Below are positions 50,162-60,684 of a DNA stretch of 64,000 nucleotides, piece by piece. Each line of letters opens with the position of its first letter. Within the stretch, counting starts at the first letter, position 1. Below the pieces are notes generated by a model. The model ran no database searches. It was not told the origin of the DNA and saw only the letters and a program-made list of their open reading frames with translations. The DNA lies in contig CM067556.1 in the NCBI GenBank assembly GCA_034509755.1, positions 38,362,045-38,426,044 of the forward strand. Direction: 5' to 3'. The DNA comes from Anisodus tanguticus. Its lineage: Eukaryota; Streptophyta; Magnoliopsida; Solanales; Solanaceae. The position numbers and the translations under genes are program-made.

Positions 50162-50720
50162 TTTAATTATATGCTAACAAATAATTAAAGTGAATGAAAT
50201 TAAGTGCGCTAAATAAAATAAACAAACAATAATAATTTAACGAAGGAACGAATGTACCAAACGCCGACGTAACGTCGACGTGTAATCGAGAGGTTGAAAA
50301 TTGAAACTTTGCTCGATGGAAGATCCTCAAGCTAGTTGCCAACTTCACTCCCAATTCCCAAATGAATAAATAAAATTGAATATTTAGCAAACAATGTAGA
50401 CTTGTAGAGAGATATATTGAGAGATTAGAGAGATTGTAGGAAGATTTGTGAGAAAGATGAAGAGAAAATGAGTTTTTTATAGTTGGAAAATTGGATTAAA
50501 GTGTAAATATAATAACTTATGGGTTAAAAATAAATATTAAGGGGTTGGGGGAGGGGGAGGCCTAAAATGGCCGTTGGCCAACGGCCAAAATCTAAAATGG
50601 TTGTTGGTGCACCGGCCATATTTGCAAATGGGGACAAAGGGCGGGGCCGGGCTCGGGGTCGGGCTCGGGCTCGGGACGGGGTCGGGCCGTCCCGGCCCAC
50701 TGGCCACCCTTACTATATAA

Positions 50721-51831
50721 TGACATTTATAATCCCTTCACTCATACTTGTAGAAACTCTCGTCATTATTTACCTTAAGCGGGATCTATGATCCTTTAAC
50801 AATGATCTTGTAACTTAACTATGGATACTGATATCGAAACATGTGATATAGCTCTAATTCAACTTATGAAACGTATAATATGAAACCGATATGCTTTCAA
50901 ATTCTAGACTTCATAACACATTTAGGGGAACAAATAATGTGAGTCGTGCTGTAGTAGCGAGTCAAGGAATAGCCTTACGTACCTTGCTTTTCGATCCTTC
51001 AAAAATTACGATGAACTGATCGCCCTCTTCTGCCCAAGTTCAATTGTAAACACGAAAGAACCTGTCCACTTTGCCTCGAGCTTACAGGAAACAAGAAACA
51101 CTTAATTGAAATGAGACATGAAGTTGCTGCCAACCAACGTTTTCCTCCTCAAAATGTAACAATGTTGCTGCTAATTTCTTTTAAAAACTAAAGGTCAAGT
51201 TCAAGGAGAAAAGGGTCTAAATAAATTTGTGTGTTTTCTTAAGATCTAAAGTGAGAAAATCTAAAATGGAATGAATTAAATGTTTGTTGCATACGTTTTT
51301 GGTAATGGCTAAAACAAGAAATCTAAAAATCAAAGAATTGAAATAACAAGCTTAAAGAAACTTTCCTCCTTTACACATGTAACCTTCCTAAACTAACCTT
51401 TATACACTAATCACTAAAACATGTCACCACACCCTCATGTGCATGTAGTAATTATTCACTAGTTGACACCTACCCATTATCCATAATTTCCTCATCAATT
51501 ACCTAATTAAAATACCAATAAGTAATATAAAATTAAGATAACACATATAATAACATTTCTCAAATATTTTGGTATCTAGAGAATATATTCCGTCAAATTC
51601 TAATTTTTCCAAATCTTATATCAAGAGTACAAAATTTTATACAATTTATTTTCAAAAGGGAAAAAAGATAACTTTCTTTTCTTATGAGAAAATAATCTCT
51701 ATCTTTATAATAATGGAAATCCTATTTATAAATATCCTCGTATCACGTGTAAAATTTAAAGCATATCCGAAAATAGTAATAATAGTAACTACTCAAAATC
51801 ATACTTATCAAATCTTTACTAAAATATATTT

Positions 51832-51885
<54 letters not shown>

Positions 51886-52018
51886 AGGTTGTCAAACTAA
51901 GGGGGTCTTACAATAATAATGTCATAAACCTTCTATAACCTCATTAATTATCTTAATCTCTTCAAACTCATATGGATTTACTATGATGCATACTAATGTC
52001 AAGGTACGGGGTGTTACA
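50721..52018 (-). repeat. G4 LTR3, part 3
   Basis: Collinear with LTR1 from 39057 to 40369, ending GTGTTACA at 52018, directly before TTTTA (52019-52023). Confidence 0.85.
51838..51883. repeat. (TA)n microsatellite
   Basis: About 23 TA units near the end of LTR3, in the position of those in LTR1 and LTR2. Confidence 0.95.
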
Positions 52019-52023
52019 TTTTA

Positions 52024-53427
52024 GGTCATTTTCGACCCAACTCAAGTCCTTACAACCCTTAGACTCTCTCCAAACATTCCTCAAGGTTTCAAAGGTGATT
52101 TCAAGGTAACATTTGAGAATTGGTTGTAGTGTTCTTGTGTCTTGTTGGGTTGTTTGGTGGTGTTCTTGTGATGGTTATAAGGTTGAATATTGTTGTGTAT
52201 GTAGTTTTTTGTATGTTGGGCATGTTAATCTTGTTGTTTGACTTGAGAAAAGTGAAATGAATGGTGTCGACATTATCATAGACAAGCTAATCGCTCTTTT
52301 GTATTGAAATATAGTTTCGAAGCTTAACAATAGTTCTGTATCACTTGTTGTAGATTGAAGTGACGTACAGTTGTGTCCCTTGGATTGTTACAGAAGACTA
52401 CAAAGTATGTAAGGCTTACATTGTCTTTCTTTTGGCATGACCCGTGCGAAAACAAAATGTAAATGAACGTCCCTCCAAAATTACTCAATTCTTAAGTTAG
52501 AATTACTAATGTCTTTCAATCCATGAAATGTTAACGAATCTTCTTATGTAATCTACCATGTTCTTTATTGGTTTCACGATAGCTAATAATATGTTAGTTA
52601 TATAATGATAGTCGGATGTATAACGACCTTACATCACTCCGACAAGCCTAGAATACTCATAATTACTCTCCTGGCGTTATACGCATATAATATAAAGAAC
52701 CACTACTCAGTTGGTTATGAGAATGATAATGATGATGATGCCTGCAGAGGCTTGATAACGTTATAAATGCATATATATGTACGACGGCATAATATATGCA
52801 TATATATACATTTCATTATTCCATATTGAATATCATGACCCATAGTGGCAATCTAGAGTTACCAGTTGATCCTCCATATCTCCCTTTACTTTGATGTCTT
52901 TACTTATGCTCTTACTTGCCTTGCATATTCAGTACATTGTTTGTACTAACGTCTCTTGCTGGGGCACTACGTTTCATGCCGACAGGTCGGATAGGTGAAT
53001 TGACGACCCTCCTCAGTAGGTTCTCCGCTCAGCATGGTGTTGAAGCACTCCATTTATTCTGGAGGTGCTAGTCTGTGTTGGTACGATTTTATGTATATTA
53101 TGGGTATGGTAGGGCCATGTCCCGACCTTTTGTTGTTTATGGTACTCTTAGAGGCTTGTAGATGTGTGTCATGTATATAGTTGTCATGTGTGACCTTGTC
53201 GGCGTATGTTTTGATGTACAAATTTCCATAGTGGCCTTGTCAGCCCTTATGTATGTATATATCATGTTGGTGTCGTCAGGTGTTTATAGCCTTTTCGATC
53301 TCATTCAGTCTATCACGGCGGCCTTGACGACCTATTTATATGTTTAAGATGTGTGGTTGGGTCATGGAGGGTGCACGACAAGTAAGGCTCGGGTACCAGT
53401 TATGCCCCTATGGTTTGCGATGTGACA
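52024..53427 (+). repeat. G1 3' LTR, second part
   Basis: It continues 37460 after G4. It holds a donor-like CAAGGTAAC (GT at 52106), AGTAC..GTACT (52931-52947), CTTGCTGGGGCACT and GACCTTGTCGGC, and ends TGTGACA at 53427. Total LTR length without G4 is 1702 bp. TTTTC (53428-53432) would be the right target duplication; its partner is outside the window. Confidence 0.85.
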
Positions 53428-55508
53428 TTTTCAGTGCACAAGCAGGTTCATAACGTGTTTTATGACTGACATTCATATTTAATTTGTGTCCGGGAGGTTT
53501 CGAATAAATCTTGGGTGTTGAAACAAGGTTTGGGCTTAGTTTTAAGTTGCTGGTTTCTGTCTGGTGCTAGGCACCCTTCTTCACGATCTAGAAGAGGGTG
53601 TTGTGATCAGGTAGCACGGTTGGGTGGCTATCGCGATCGCAGTCGGCACATCGCGGTCGCGTAGGCCATTTTCTCGGCCGGTCGGGTAAGTGAATCGCAA
53701 TCGCGGGTATGGGTCTAACGATCGCAATGGGTTCATTGCAACGCCAGTAATATTTGCCCAACTTCAAAATTATCTCATAATTTCATATTTTGAGTTCTAG
53801 AGCTCGAATTTAAGTGATTTCAAAGGCAATCTTCACGTCTTGTCTTGGAGGTAAGTTTCTAGCCTTAATATAAAAAATTTCATAATTTTATTCGTTATTT
53901 AACGATTATATCCATAATTTAATTTTAGAAATTGAAGTTTTCATTGGAAATGAGAGTTTGAGTAAAATATGGAATTGAAGGTCGATGATTTTGAAATCTT
54001 AACCTTTAGGCTATGAGTAAACCTAATTTTCAGTAAAATTTTAGTTTTGTCCTTATGGGCTCTGGTTTGACTTTTGGGGTGACTTTTTGAGCCCGTGCTA
54101 TAATTATAGCGCTATGGATTTCTACGGACACGTTTACGTACGGATAACGCGTATTTGATAGATTGGAAATGTTCGGACGTTTTACGGAAGGAAAAGGAAA
54201 CATCTTGAGGTTCGTGGTCCATTTGCTCGATATTCAAGGTATGTTAAGACTTCGTAGACTTTGTCGACGTACGTTTTGCTAATTAAAAACTAAAAATGGA
54301 ATATATAATGGGTTAGGGCGAAAGAGGGGAGTCTGGTATCTGTGGTGTGACGGGCATTGGTACGAGTACCGATGGTATGAATGGGAAAGTATGATTTTGT
54401 GTAGTTATGAATTGTAACCTAGAATGCCAAAGCATGTAAACGCTAACTGATAAATTAGATGACTTGATTTCTTATTATGTGTTCATATCTCTCTATTGAA
54501 CCCATATATTTGTGATAGTCGAGGTGATTATAGGTCATGCTTTGTACTTGGTTAAATTGAGATGCATTGTCATTCCCTTATTTAGTTGATATTATCATGA
54601 TATACATTGGTATGGGATCAGATATGAGAAAAAGTCAAGCACGTGGAGATCATTTGTGCTGCAATTTTGTTATGATTATGAGTTGGTCACATGGAGATCA
54701 TCCGTGCGGGAAATTATTTAATTATTTGATAGTGCGTTGAGATCGTCCACACGAGCACATAGAGACGTTCGTGCTGGTATATGGACCTCACAAGTTATCC
54801 ATAAGTCACAAACACCCAACGATTATTGAGGAGTGTCATGTATATATGAATTTGACAGAGGATTTGGTACTTGAGGCATATCATTGCATTACATTCTCAA
54901 TTCTTACCTTATTATGTGCTTAATTGATCATTGGAAATTACTTGACATTTTCTTATCCTTATTTCGGTGAAAACTTGACTGTTGATTGTAATGTAGACTT
55001 GTAGGATTAACTAATGATTTTCTTACAAAATTCTATCCCCACTTTTTCATTTTTTGGCCTATAAGATATACTGGATACATGTCGTATTCATACTACACTT
55101 GTTGCACTCGTTTGTGGTACAAGTTCGATCCCAAGTATGAGCGCACCTTGTGGAGCACATTGAATCCGAGTCTGGTTGATTGGAGTTGTGGTGAGTTTCT
55201 GGCTGTTGTGCGACCCACTTCTCCCTCTATCTTTCTTATTCTAATGTCGTTCTAGTATTTAGACAGTGCATTTCTGTATTTCAAGACAATGTATTTTTAT
55301 TTTCAAACTTATATCATATTGTAGTAGCTCTTGTACATATGACACGGATCTTGAAGGATTTTGTTGTTTTTTTGTATTTTGTATTTACAGACTTAGCATT
55401 GGATTACTTTCTGCTCAACTACTTATGTAAATTGTTGAGTTGGGATTTCGCTCGCCTATCGGTTGGAAAAACATGTGCCATCACGGCTATTGACTTTGGG
55501 TCGTGACA
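53428..55508 (+). repeat. Gypsy LTR family B, copy 1 (host of G1)
   Basis: Ends CGTGACA (55508), typical of these LTRs, and shares long blocks with the reverse complement of 59250-60683 (ACATCTTGAGGTTCGTGG, GGTATGTTAAGACTT, CATTGGTACGAGTACCGATG, GCCATCACGG). The true left end is missing because G1 inserted into it. There is no PBS after 55508, so it is a solo LTR or a broken element. It contains several CGCGATCGC-type palindromes (53629-53735) and a donor-like GAG/GTAAGT (53848-53856). Confidence 0.75.
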
Positions 55509-56565
55509 TAATTACACAACTTAGTAGTTATACAAGATAGTAATTATGACAAACTGTTTGTTTGTCATAATGCAAGTACATTGTAATTACAAGCGTACAA
55601 TTTGGTTGCATATATGTAATTATACAGTTAGATTAAAATTTATATAATAAAATTAATTATAAAAAATTGAAAGTTAATATTTGACAAATATGTGTCTTTA
55701 TAGATGAAATTAAATTTTTGATATTTGAGATACATATTATTTCTTAAAATATATTAATTAATAATCATTGTTTTCATAACTAATATTATGAAAATAATTA
55801 ATATATATTTCCAAATTAATAATATTGTAATGTAATTAATTATAAAAACTAAAATCACACATCTTGCAAGAACATCATCGACATATTTGGCTCATCCCGT
55901 TGAAGTTTTAGCAATAGGTGAGAAACAAAGAAGATAGTATATCATAAATGTATAGAGCATTTGGCAGGATTGCACAAAAATTCTTTGATTCTTAACCCTT
56001 CAGAAACTAGAGTTGTGTTTGTACTATAAAGTTCTTACCATCTTAGTCATGAGGATGTAAGATGGTATAAACTTAATACAAATCTGATCTAGGTCCCTTG
56101 AAGGATAAGGAATTTGATTTTGGAAGAGATTTTGTCTGATAATCAAAGCAACTTGACACCAATATTTTGTCTATCAATATAATGTAATAACATTATTTAA
56201 ATATTTAATAAAATATAATCTATCAATTCTAACTGAAAAACGAATGACATATAATGTAAAATAACAAGTCAATACTATTAAAACAAATAAATTAAAACTA
56301 AAAATATAACATTAATTCAAAACGCAAAAAAGAAAAGTTAACATAATACTCTTATATAGAATTCTAAGATAACATAAATTAAGTTTCAATCTTATATAGA
56401 ATTCGCGGTCCCATTTCATCGACATAGTCAGAAGCAATGGATGTTGTAAAGAAGTGAAAGACGAAAGTACGGTGGAGGTTGGTTGAAGATGATGTCACGC
56501 GGCGTTCAGAACCAGTCTTGAAGTGAATGAATTAGAAAGAAGTAATGCCAAATTTTAAACATTCT
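55509..56565. other. AT-rich sequence without genes
   Basis: No coding signal. Repeated TAATTAC/GTAATTA motifs lie near its left side (55510, 55540, 55584, 55617), with a perfect hairpin. Similar motifs lie at 57912-58050, so 55.5-58.1 kb may be one AT-rich element holding the mitochondrial-like insert. Confidence 0.4.
55544..55570. repeat. Perfect inverted repeat, 11-bp stem
   Basis: TTATGACAAAC, five-base loop TGTTT, then GTTTGTCATAA. Likely part of a small transposon end or a DNA hairpin; no gene nearby for which it would serve as a terminator. Confidence 0.85.
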
Positions 56566-57470
56566 AAATTTGTTTCCGGAATCATTAGGGCTTTCGGGGT
56601 TGTTCTAGCTCTTTCCTGCTTACGTTTTCTTTTTGCTCCCTTTCTTATGAACTTCTTATTTGCTTGCAACATTCCATTTCTCGATTGGTTGCTTTCTTTA
56701 ATGAAGGGCATTCCTCTTTACGGCGGAGACGCTGGAAGGGGGTGTTAGCTCTTCGACAGAACCAAGCCTTCCCGCGGCCGGAAAAGAGCCAGGGGATCGG
56801 TCCGAGATCGAAAGAGCCTTGGATCGACTTGAATTGGACAGGATTCAAGAACAAAAAGACGCGTTGGTCAAAGCTCTTTTCTGATCAATGTATGAAGAAC
56901 CTATGGAACATATAAGCCTTATCGTGCTACTGGCTTTGAACCGGATTGCTAGTCTAAAGCTAACAAAGAATTCCCGTCCTCTTGTAAATCCCGGAACTAC
57001 AGCTCAAAAGGATCGTGCAGCGGATGTGTCAGGATCGAAACTTGCTCCCCCACGTCCTGACTTTTATCCCCCATCGTCTCACTAGCCAACCTTGACCTCT
57101 GTTATTTTGAGGTCATATCTAGTATTCAGAGTTTGCCTCGATTTGATACCATTCTCGCCGCCCGCATCGAAACAGTGCTTTACCTTAGATGTCCAGTCAA
57201 CTGTTGCGCTCCTGGTCCTGATCGAACTAGAGATTCCGACAACCCGGGGAATCGGCAGAAATCAAATGAGAGATTGAATTGAAAGGCCCCTTACTATAGA
57301 TAGGGTGTTAGCGTTGTTTTTTGAAATAAGGACGTTTAGGTTTGACTAATAAGATAGAAAGGGGCAAGCCAAAACCCACTCTGCTGAGTTCGGCTTTCAA
57401 GCTTTTTTATTTACTTGAGGCATAGGGATAGGGCTTTGAAAAAGCTAGGTACGAGATTTAAGGATTTTAT
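56566..57470. other. Second insert of mitochondrial-like DNA (NUMT), about 0.9 kb
   Basis: Abrupt rise in GC against AT-rich flanks, and wording typical of plant mitochondrial DNA (GCATTCCTCTTTACGGCGGA, GAAAAGAGCCAGGGGATCGG, CCACTCTGCTGAGTTCGGC). One plus frame reads ERALDRLELDRIQEQKDAL, then a stop, then MYEEPMEHI (56.8-56.9 kb), which may be a decayed mitochondrial ORF; I do not recognise the gene. Edges are approximate. Confidence 0.6.
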
Positions 57471-58246
57471 GCACCAAGTCAACGATAACATAAATTATAT
57501 TTCAATATAACTTAAGTAAATATAATTCAAAAGAAAAGGAAAACATAGGTCTATAACCTCATTCCACAACGGAATTCTATTTTAATGACATCAGTCATTA
57601 TATTCTAAATTTGTTAACGACTCATTCTTTCTAATATTAGGAGTAGTTACAAAAACTAGAATAGTGTGCATTTGCGCTAAATGAAGAAAACAAGGAAAAT
57701 AATAAACAAATAAAAAAAATGAGCAATTACATGGATGTAACAGGAAGTAATGGTTGGTATGTGAGAAGAAAGAAAATGAAAGATACATAATGTGACAAGA
57801 AAAATATATTTTAAAAATATAAATAATTTAAAAAGTAAAAATAAAAAAAATTAGAAAATGGAAATAGAAAAAAATAAAAATAAAAAGGAAATAAATTAAA
57901 TAGTAACCTTGTAATTACCCCATGTCATTACCATCAATCTCATCTCCCATCTCTGAATTCAAGAGTATAATTACTCACTCTCAATTTCACGCAATTACAT
58001 GCTGACTAAATAATTACTTGATCAGATAAATATGTTAAAATTGTGTAATTAAACTCAAATTCAATTAAATAGTAACTTTCCAAACATGCTCTAAACATTT
58101 CTATCAACATAACTAAGCAAGTACCGAAGCAGTAAGTCAACATTAAAATGAAAATCGAAATCACTGCTTAGACGATTTGGGTTGTCGAGCGTCACGTATG
58201 ACATGACGTCCATGTCATAGTTGGAATTGTGGTTCGTATCCATTGT
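57471..58246. other. AT-rich sequence without genes
   Basis: No coding signal; poly(A)/AAATAAA-rich at 57780-57900, then several xTAATTAC motifs (57912-58050). Confidence 0.5.
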
Positions 58247-58644
58247 GACCCATTTTAAGATGAGGTTTGCAGGCCATCTCTATGTTTATTTAGGGAAGAT
58301 AAATTTAGTTCATCAGAATATAATTTGCTCAACTCCCCACATAATTGTCTTAAGAGACACAGTTTTTTATTATCCAGTTTTATATCGAAAAAGAGCGGTT
58401 AATCCCACGAAAGCAACGCTGACTTTATTGCGGATTCAACTGAAATTGTATAAAGTCTGGTAAATTGTCTTTCTCCCACCCTATATGCCTTCTCTTCTTA
58501 TGCAACTGGTGATGAACTTACTATGGCTATTCAACGTCGACCCATTTTAAGACGAGGTTTGCAGGCCATCTCTATGTTTATTTAGTGAAGATAAATTTAG
58601 TTCATGAGAATATAATTTGCTCAACTCACCCACATAACCGTCTT
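58247..58644. repeat. Direct repeat of about 105 bp around a 187-bp spacer
   Basis: 58247-58351 and 58539-58644 share GACCCATTTTAAGA..AGGTTTGCAGGCCATCTC..ATTTAG..CACATAA..GTCTT with few differences. The spacer (58352-58538) has a frame ending RAVNPTKATLTLLRIQLKLY, which I cannot assign. Confidence 0.85.
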
Positions 58645-59249
58645 CTTTATAATTTAATTTATTTTGATCAGCCAATTCAACCATCTAAAAGTTTTGACTT
58701 ATTTGGCTAAATATGTACCCAAGAGAAATTTTGTGTCAAACTATTTCTCTACTTTTTATTTTTTTTGATATATTATATATAACTATAAAAAATATTTTTC
58801 TTGGTGATTAAATGAATTGTAAGAAGGCAAAAAAAATTAATACTTGATAAGAATAGGACGAGTTGGACTATGACCCATTTTTTAGCACATCTCAATTAGC
58901 TCATCATAGCTCAAATAACCTTAGGGTGGTTTAATAACTCATCCATTTATAAATTATAGAATATAGACATGCTTAATGAATACAATAGAATTACTTTTAT
59001 ATGAATCTGGTAAACACATGCAAAAACACAAATTAGGAAAACTTATACGAATGAACAACATTTTTGACAGAATTACACGTGGTTATAAAAACATTCAAAA
59101 ATTATCGGTCGGTCAAACAAAACCATATAACAAGTCTATTTCTCCCCAAAATCCACCGTCTCACTATAATACAACAACACAAACGCTTTTCTCTGGCTCA
59201 TTCTTCAATCTCTGACCATAACCTTTTTCTTCTACTTCTTTGATTTATT
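58645..59249. other. AT-rich sequence without genes
   Basis: The only notable frame (58976-59215, 79 codons) is Lys/Asn/Ser-rich and has no known motif; I do not think it is a gene. Confidence 0.45.
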
Positions 59250-60683
59250 AGTCACCATATAATAATTCAAACCGTGATGGCAACTATGTTCCCAACCAAT
59301 AGATACGCCAACCTAATAATTTATCAAACCAATTAAGTTAATTATGCGAAAAAGTCAAGAGAAAAGGTAAATATCCAAATACTAAGTTTTTTTATAATAA
59401 AAGCGCAGAAATAACCAAGACTATCACCCAAGATTGGTGTCACAAGTACAAAAGACACTATAAAATATATACAAGTCTGAATACTAAATACGCAAGTCTG
59501 AATACTACATACACTGTCTGAACACAAAATACGGGATAAATAAAAGGGATAGATGTAGATGTGGGCCGCGAAATAGCTAGGCAGCCAACCACAACTCCGG
59601 ATCAATCAACTTGAACTCAGAAAGCTCCACGAGGTGCGCTCGTACTTGGAATCAAATCTTCCCTACAAAGAGTGAAGTAAGTGTAGAATGAGTATGAAAT
59701 CACGTGTACCCAGTATATCTCATAGACCGACAATGAAAGAAGTAGTGATGAAGTATTTTGAGAAAATACTATTTATGCCTTTACAAACATACCTTATCGG
59801 GAAACAATTAAGACAATTCATTACTACTACTATTACTACAACAACAACAACAACAACAACATATCCAGTGAAATCCCAAAACGTGGGGTCTGGGGAGGGT
59901 AGAGTGTACGCGGACCTTTCATCTACCTTGGTAGGTAGAGCGGCTATTTCCGAGACACCCTTGGCTTAAGACTAATACAATTTATTACTAACTAAGCCAA
60001 TTCTCCAGTCAATCAGAATAGTAAGCAATCATGTAAGGAAATTAAATCCAGTTTGTCAAATAGGAGTAACACAGATATTCCATCAAGGGAAAGAATGATA
60101 ATACGATGCAAAATCAATGCAATAACATGTCTCAAACCATGATATATTCTGTTGCAGGCGTTCAATTCGAGCCAACCATGATATAATCTATTACAGGCAT
60201 GCAAACCTAATCCAACCATATGCATGATATAACACATAAGGAAATAATCATCTTGATTCGAGACATAAAGGACAAAGGTACAACATTTTCAACGACAAAT
60301 TCGAACTTAATAACCGACAAGTTCATTAAATGTCATCTCAAGTGTAGATTTTCGCTAATGCACCGAATACATTCAAATTCTCAAACACATAGCACATAAT
60401 ATCTAATGCACATATGCTTTGGCATTCTCGGATTACATTCGTAACTATATAGTAATATATTTTCCCATTCATACATCGGTATTCATACCAATACTCATCA
60501 CATCACGAGTACGAGACCCCCTATTACGCCTTTACCCTTTATTATTCTCATTTTTAATCTTTACTTAACAAAAACATCCCTCAAACGAAGTTCAAAAAGT
60601 CTTAACATGCCTCAAATGTCAACCAAATGCGCCATGAACCTTAAGATTTCATCTTTCTTTTTTATAAAGTTTTAGAACGCTCC
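59250..60683 (-). repeat. Gypsy LTR family B, copy 2, inverted, holding a SINE
   Basis: The reverse complement aligns with copy 1 (53.9-55.5 kb). Its 3' end on the minus strand is near GTCACCATAT (59251). There is no PBS next to it, so it is solo or truncated. Its 5' end was cut by G5, which begins at 60684/60685. Confidence 0.75.
59836..59968 (-). mobile_element. TS/Au-type tRNA-derived SINE, 5'-truncated
   Basis: On the minus strand: TAAGCCAAGGGTGTCTCGG, CTACCTACCAAGGTAGATGA, CGCGTACACTCTACCCTCCC, CAGACCCCACGTTTTGGGAT, ending in a (TTG)n tail (59861-59837). The body and TTG tail match the SINE common in tobacco and its relatives. Only ~133 bp remain and the pol III promoter boxes at the 5' end are not visible. 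Confidence 0.8.
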
Positions 60684-60684
60684 G

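Larger units (their letters stand above)
47285..50712 (-). mobile_element. hAT DNA transposon with perfect 22-bp inverted repeats
   Basis: Ends TAAGGGTGGCCAGTGGG.. and its exact reverse complement (47285-47306, 50691-50712), flanked by the 8-bp duplication CTATATAA (47277-47284 and 50713-50720). Length 3428 bp. Next to each terminal repeat is a G-rich stretch: GGGGTC/GGTCGG repeats at 47310-47480 and GGGCTCGGG/GGGTCGGG at 50640-50690. A minus-strand transposase fills the middle. LTR1 (39049-39056) shows the uninterrupted target. The transposase is broken, so this copy cannot move by itself, but its ends look intact and it might be moved by another source. Confidence 0.95.
37461..52018 (-). 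mobile_element. Three-LTR gypsy-type element G4 with tiny gene-free interior
   Basis: Structure in plus coordinates: LTR1 37461-40369, internal 40370-40680, LTR2 40681-43445, internal 43446-43762, LTR3 43763-52018 (with two insertions). Outer flanks are TTTTA at 37456-37460 and 52019-52023, so this is a single insertion event with a recombined interior. PBSs facing left show it lies on the minus strand. Each internal region is only ~0.31 kb, with PBS and purine-rich end but no gag or pol, so it must have depended on enzymes from another element. The LTRs are ~2.8 kb, so it is not a TRIM. Tandem LTR-internal-LTR-internal-LTR arrays arise by unequal recombination between elements. Confidence 0.9.
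1..53427 (+). mobile_element. Old Ty3/gypsy LTR retrotransposon G1, split by nested insertions
   Basis: This element contains most of the window. In order it has the 3' part of the 5' LTR (1-511), a degenerate initiator-Met PBS, the start of gag (to 786), a 31.75-kb Ogre insertion, the rest of gag (32541-33212), ruined pol with recognisable integrase, a polypurine tract (37146-37162) and a 3' LTR split by G4 (37163-37460 and 52024-53427). The gag frame runs correctly across the Ogre insertion, and the two LTR parts join exactly across the TTTTA duplication of G4. By eye the two LTRs differ at roughly 15-18% of positions, so the insertion is old. The left end and left target duplication lie outside the window. 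Domain order gag-RT-IN-LTR places it in Ty3/gypsy (Metaviridae); a Del/Tekay chromovirus is likely but unproven, since no chromodomain was read. Confidence 0.85.

Noticed and set aside
56545..57085. Overlapping ORFs as a nuclear host gene
   Set aside because: No start context, intron signals or known domain; base composition and wording fit an organelle-derived insert.
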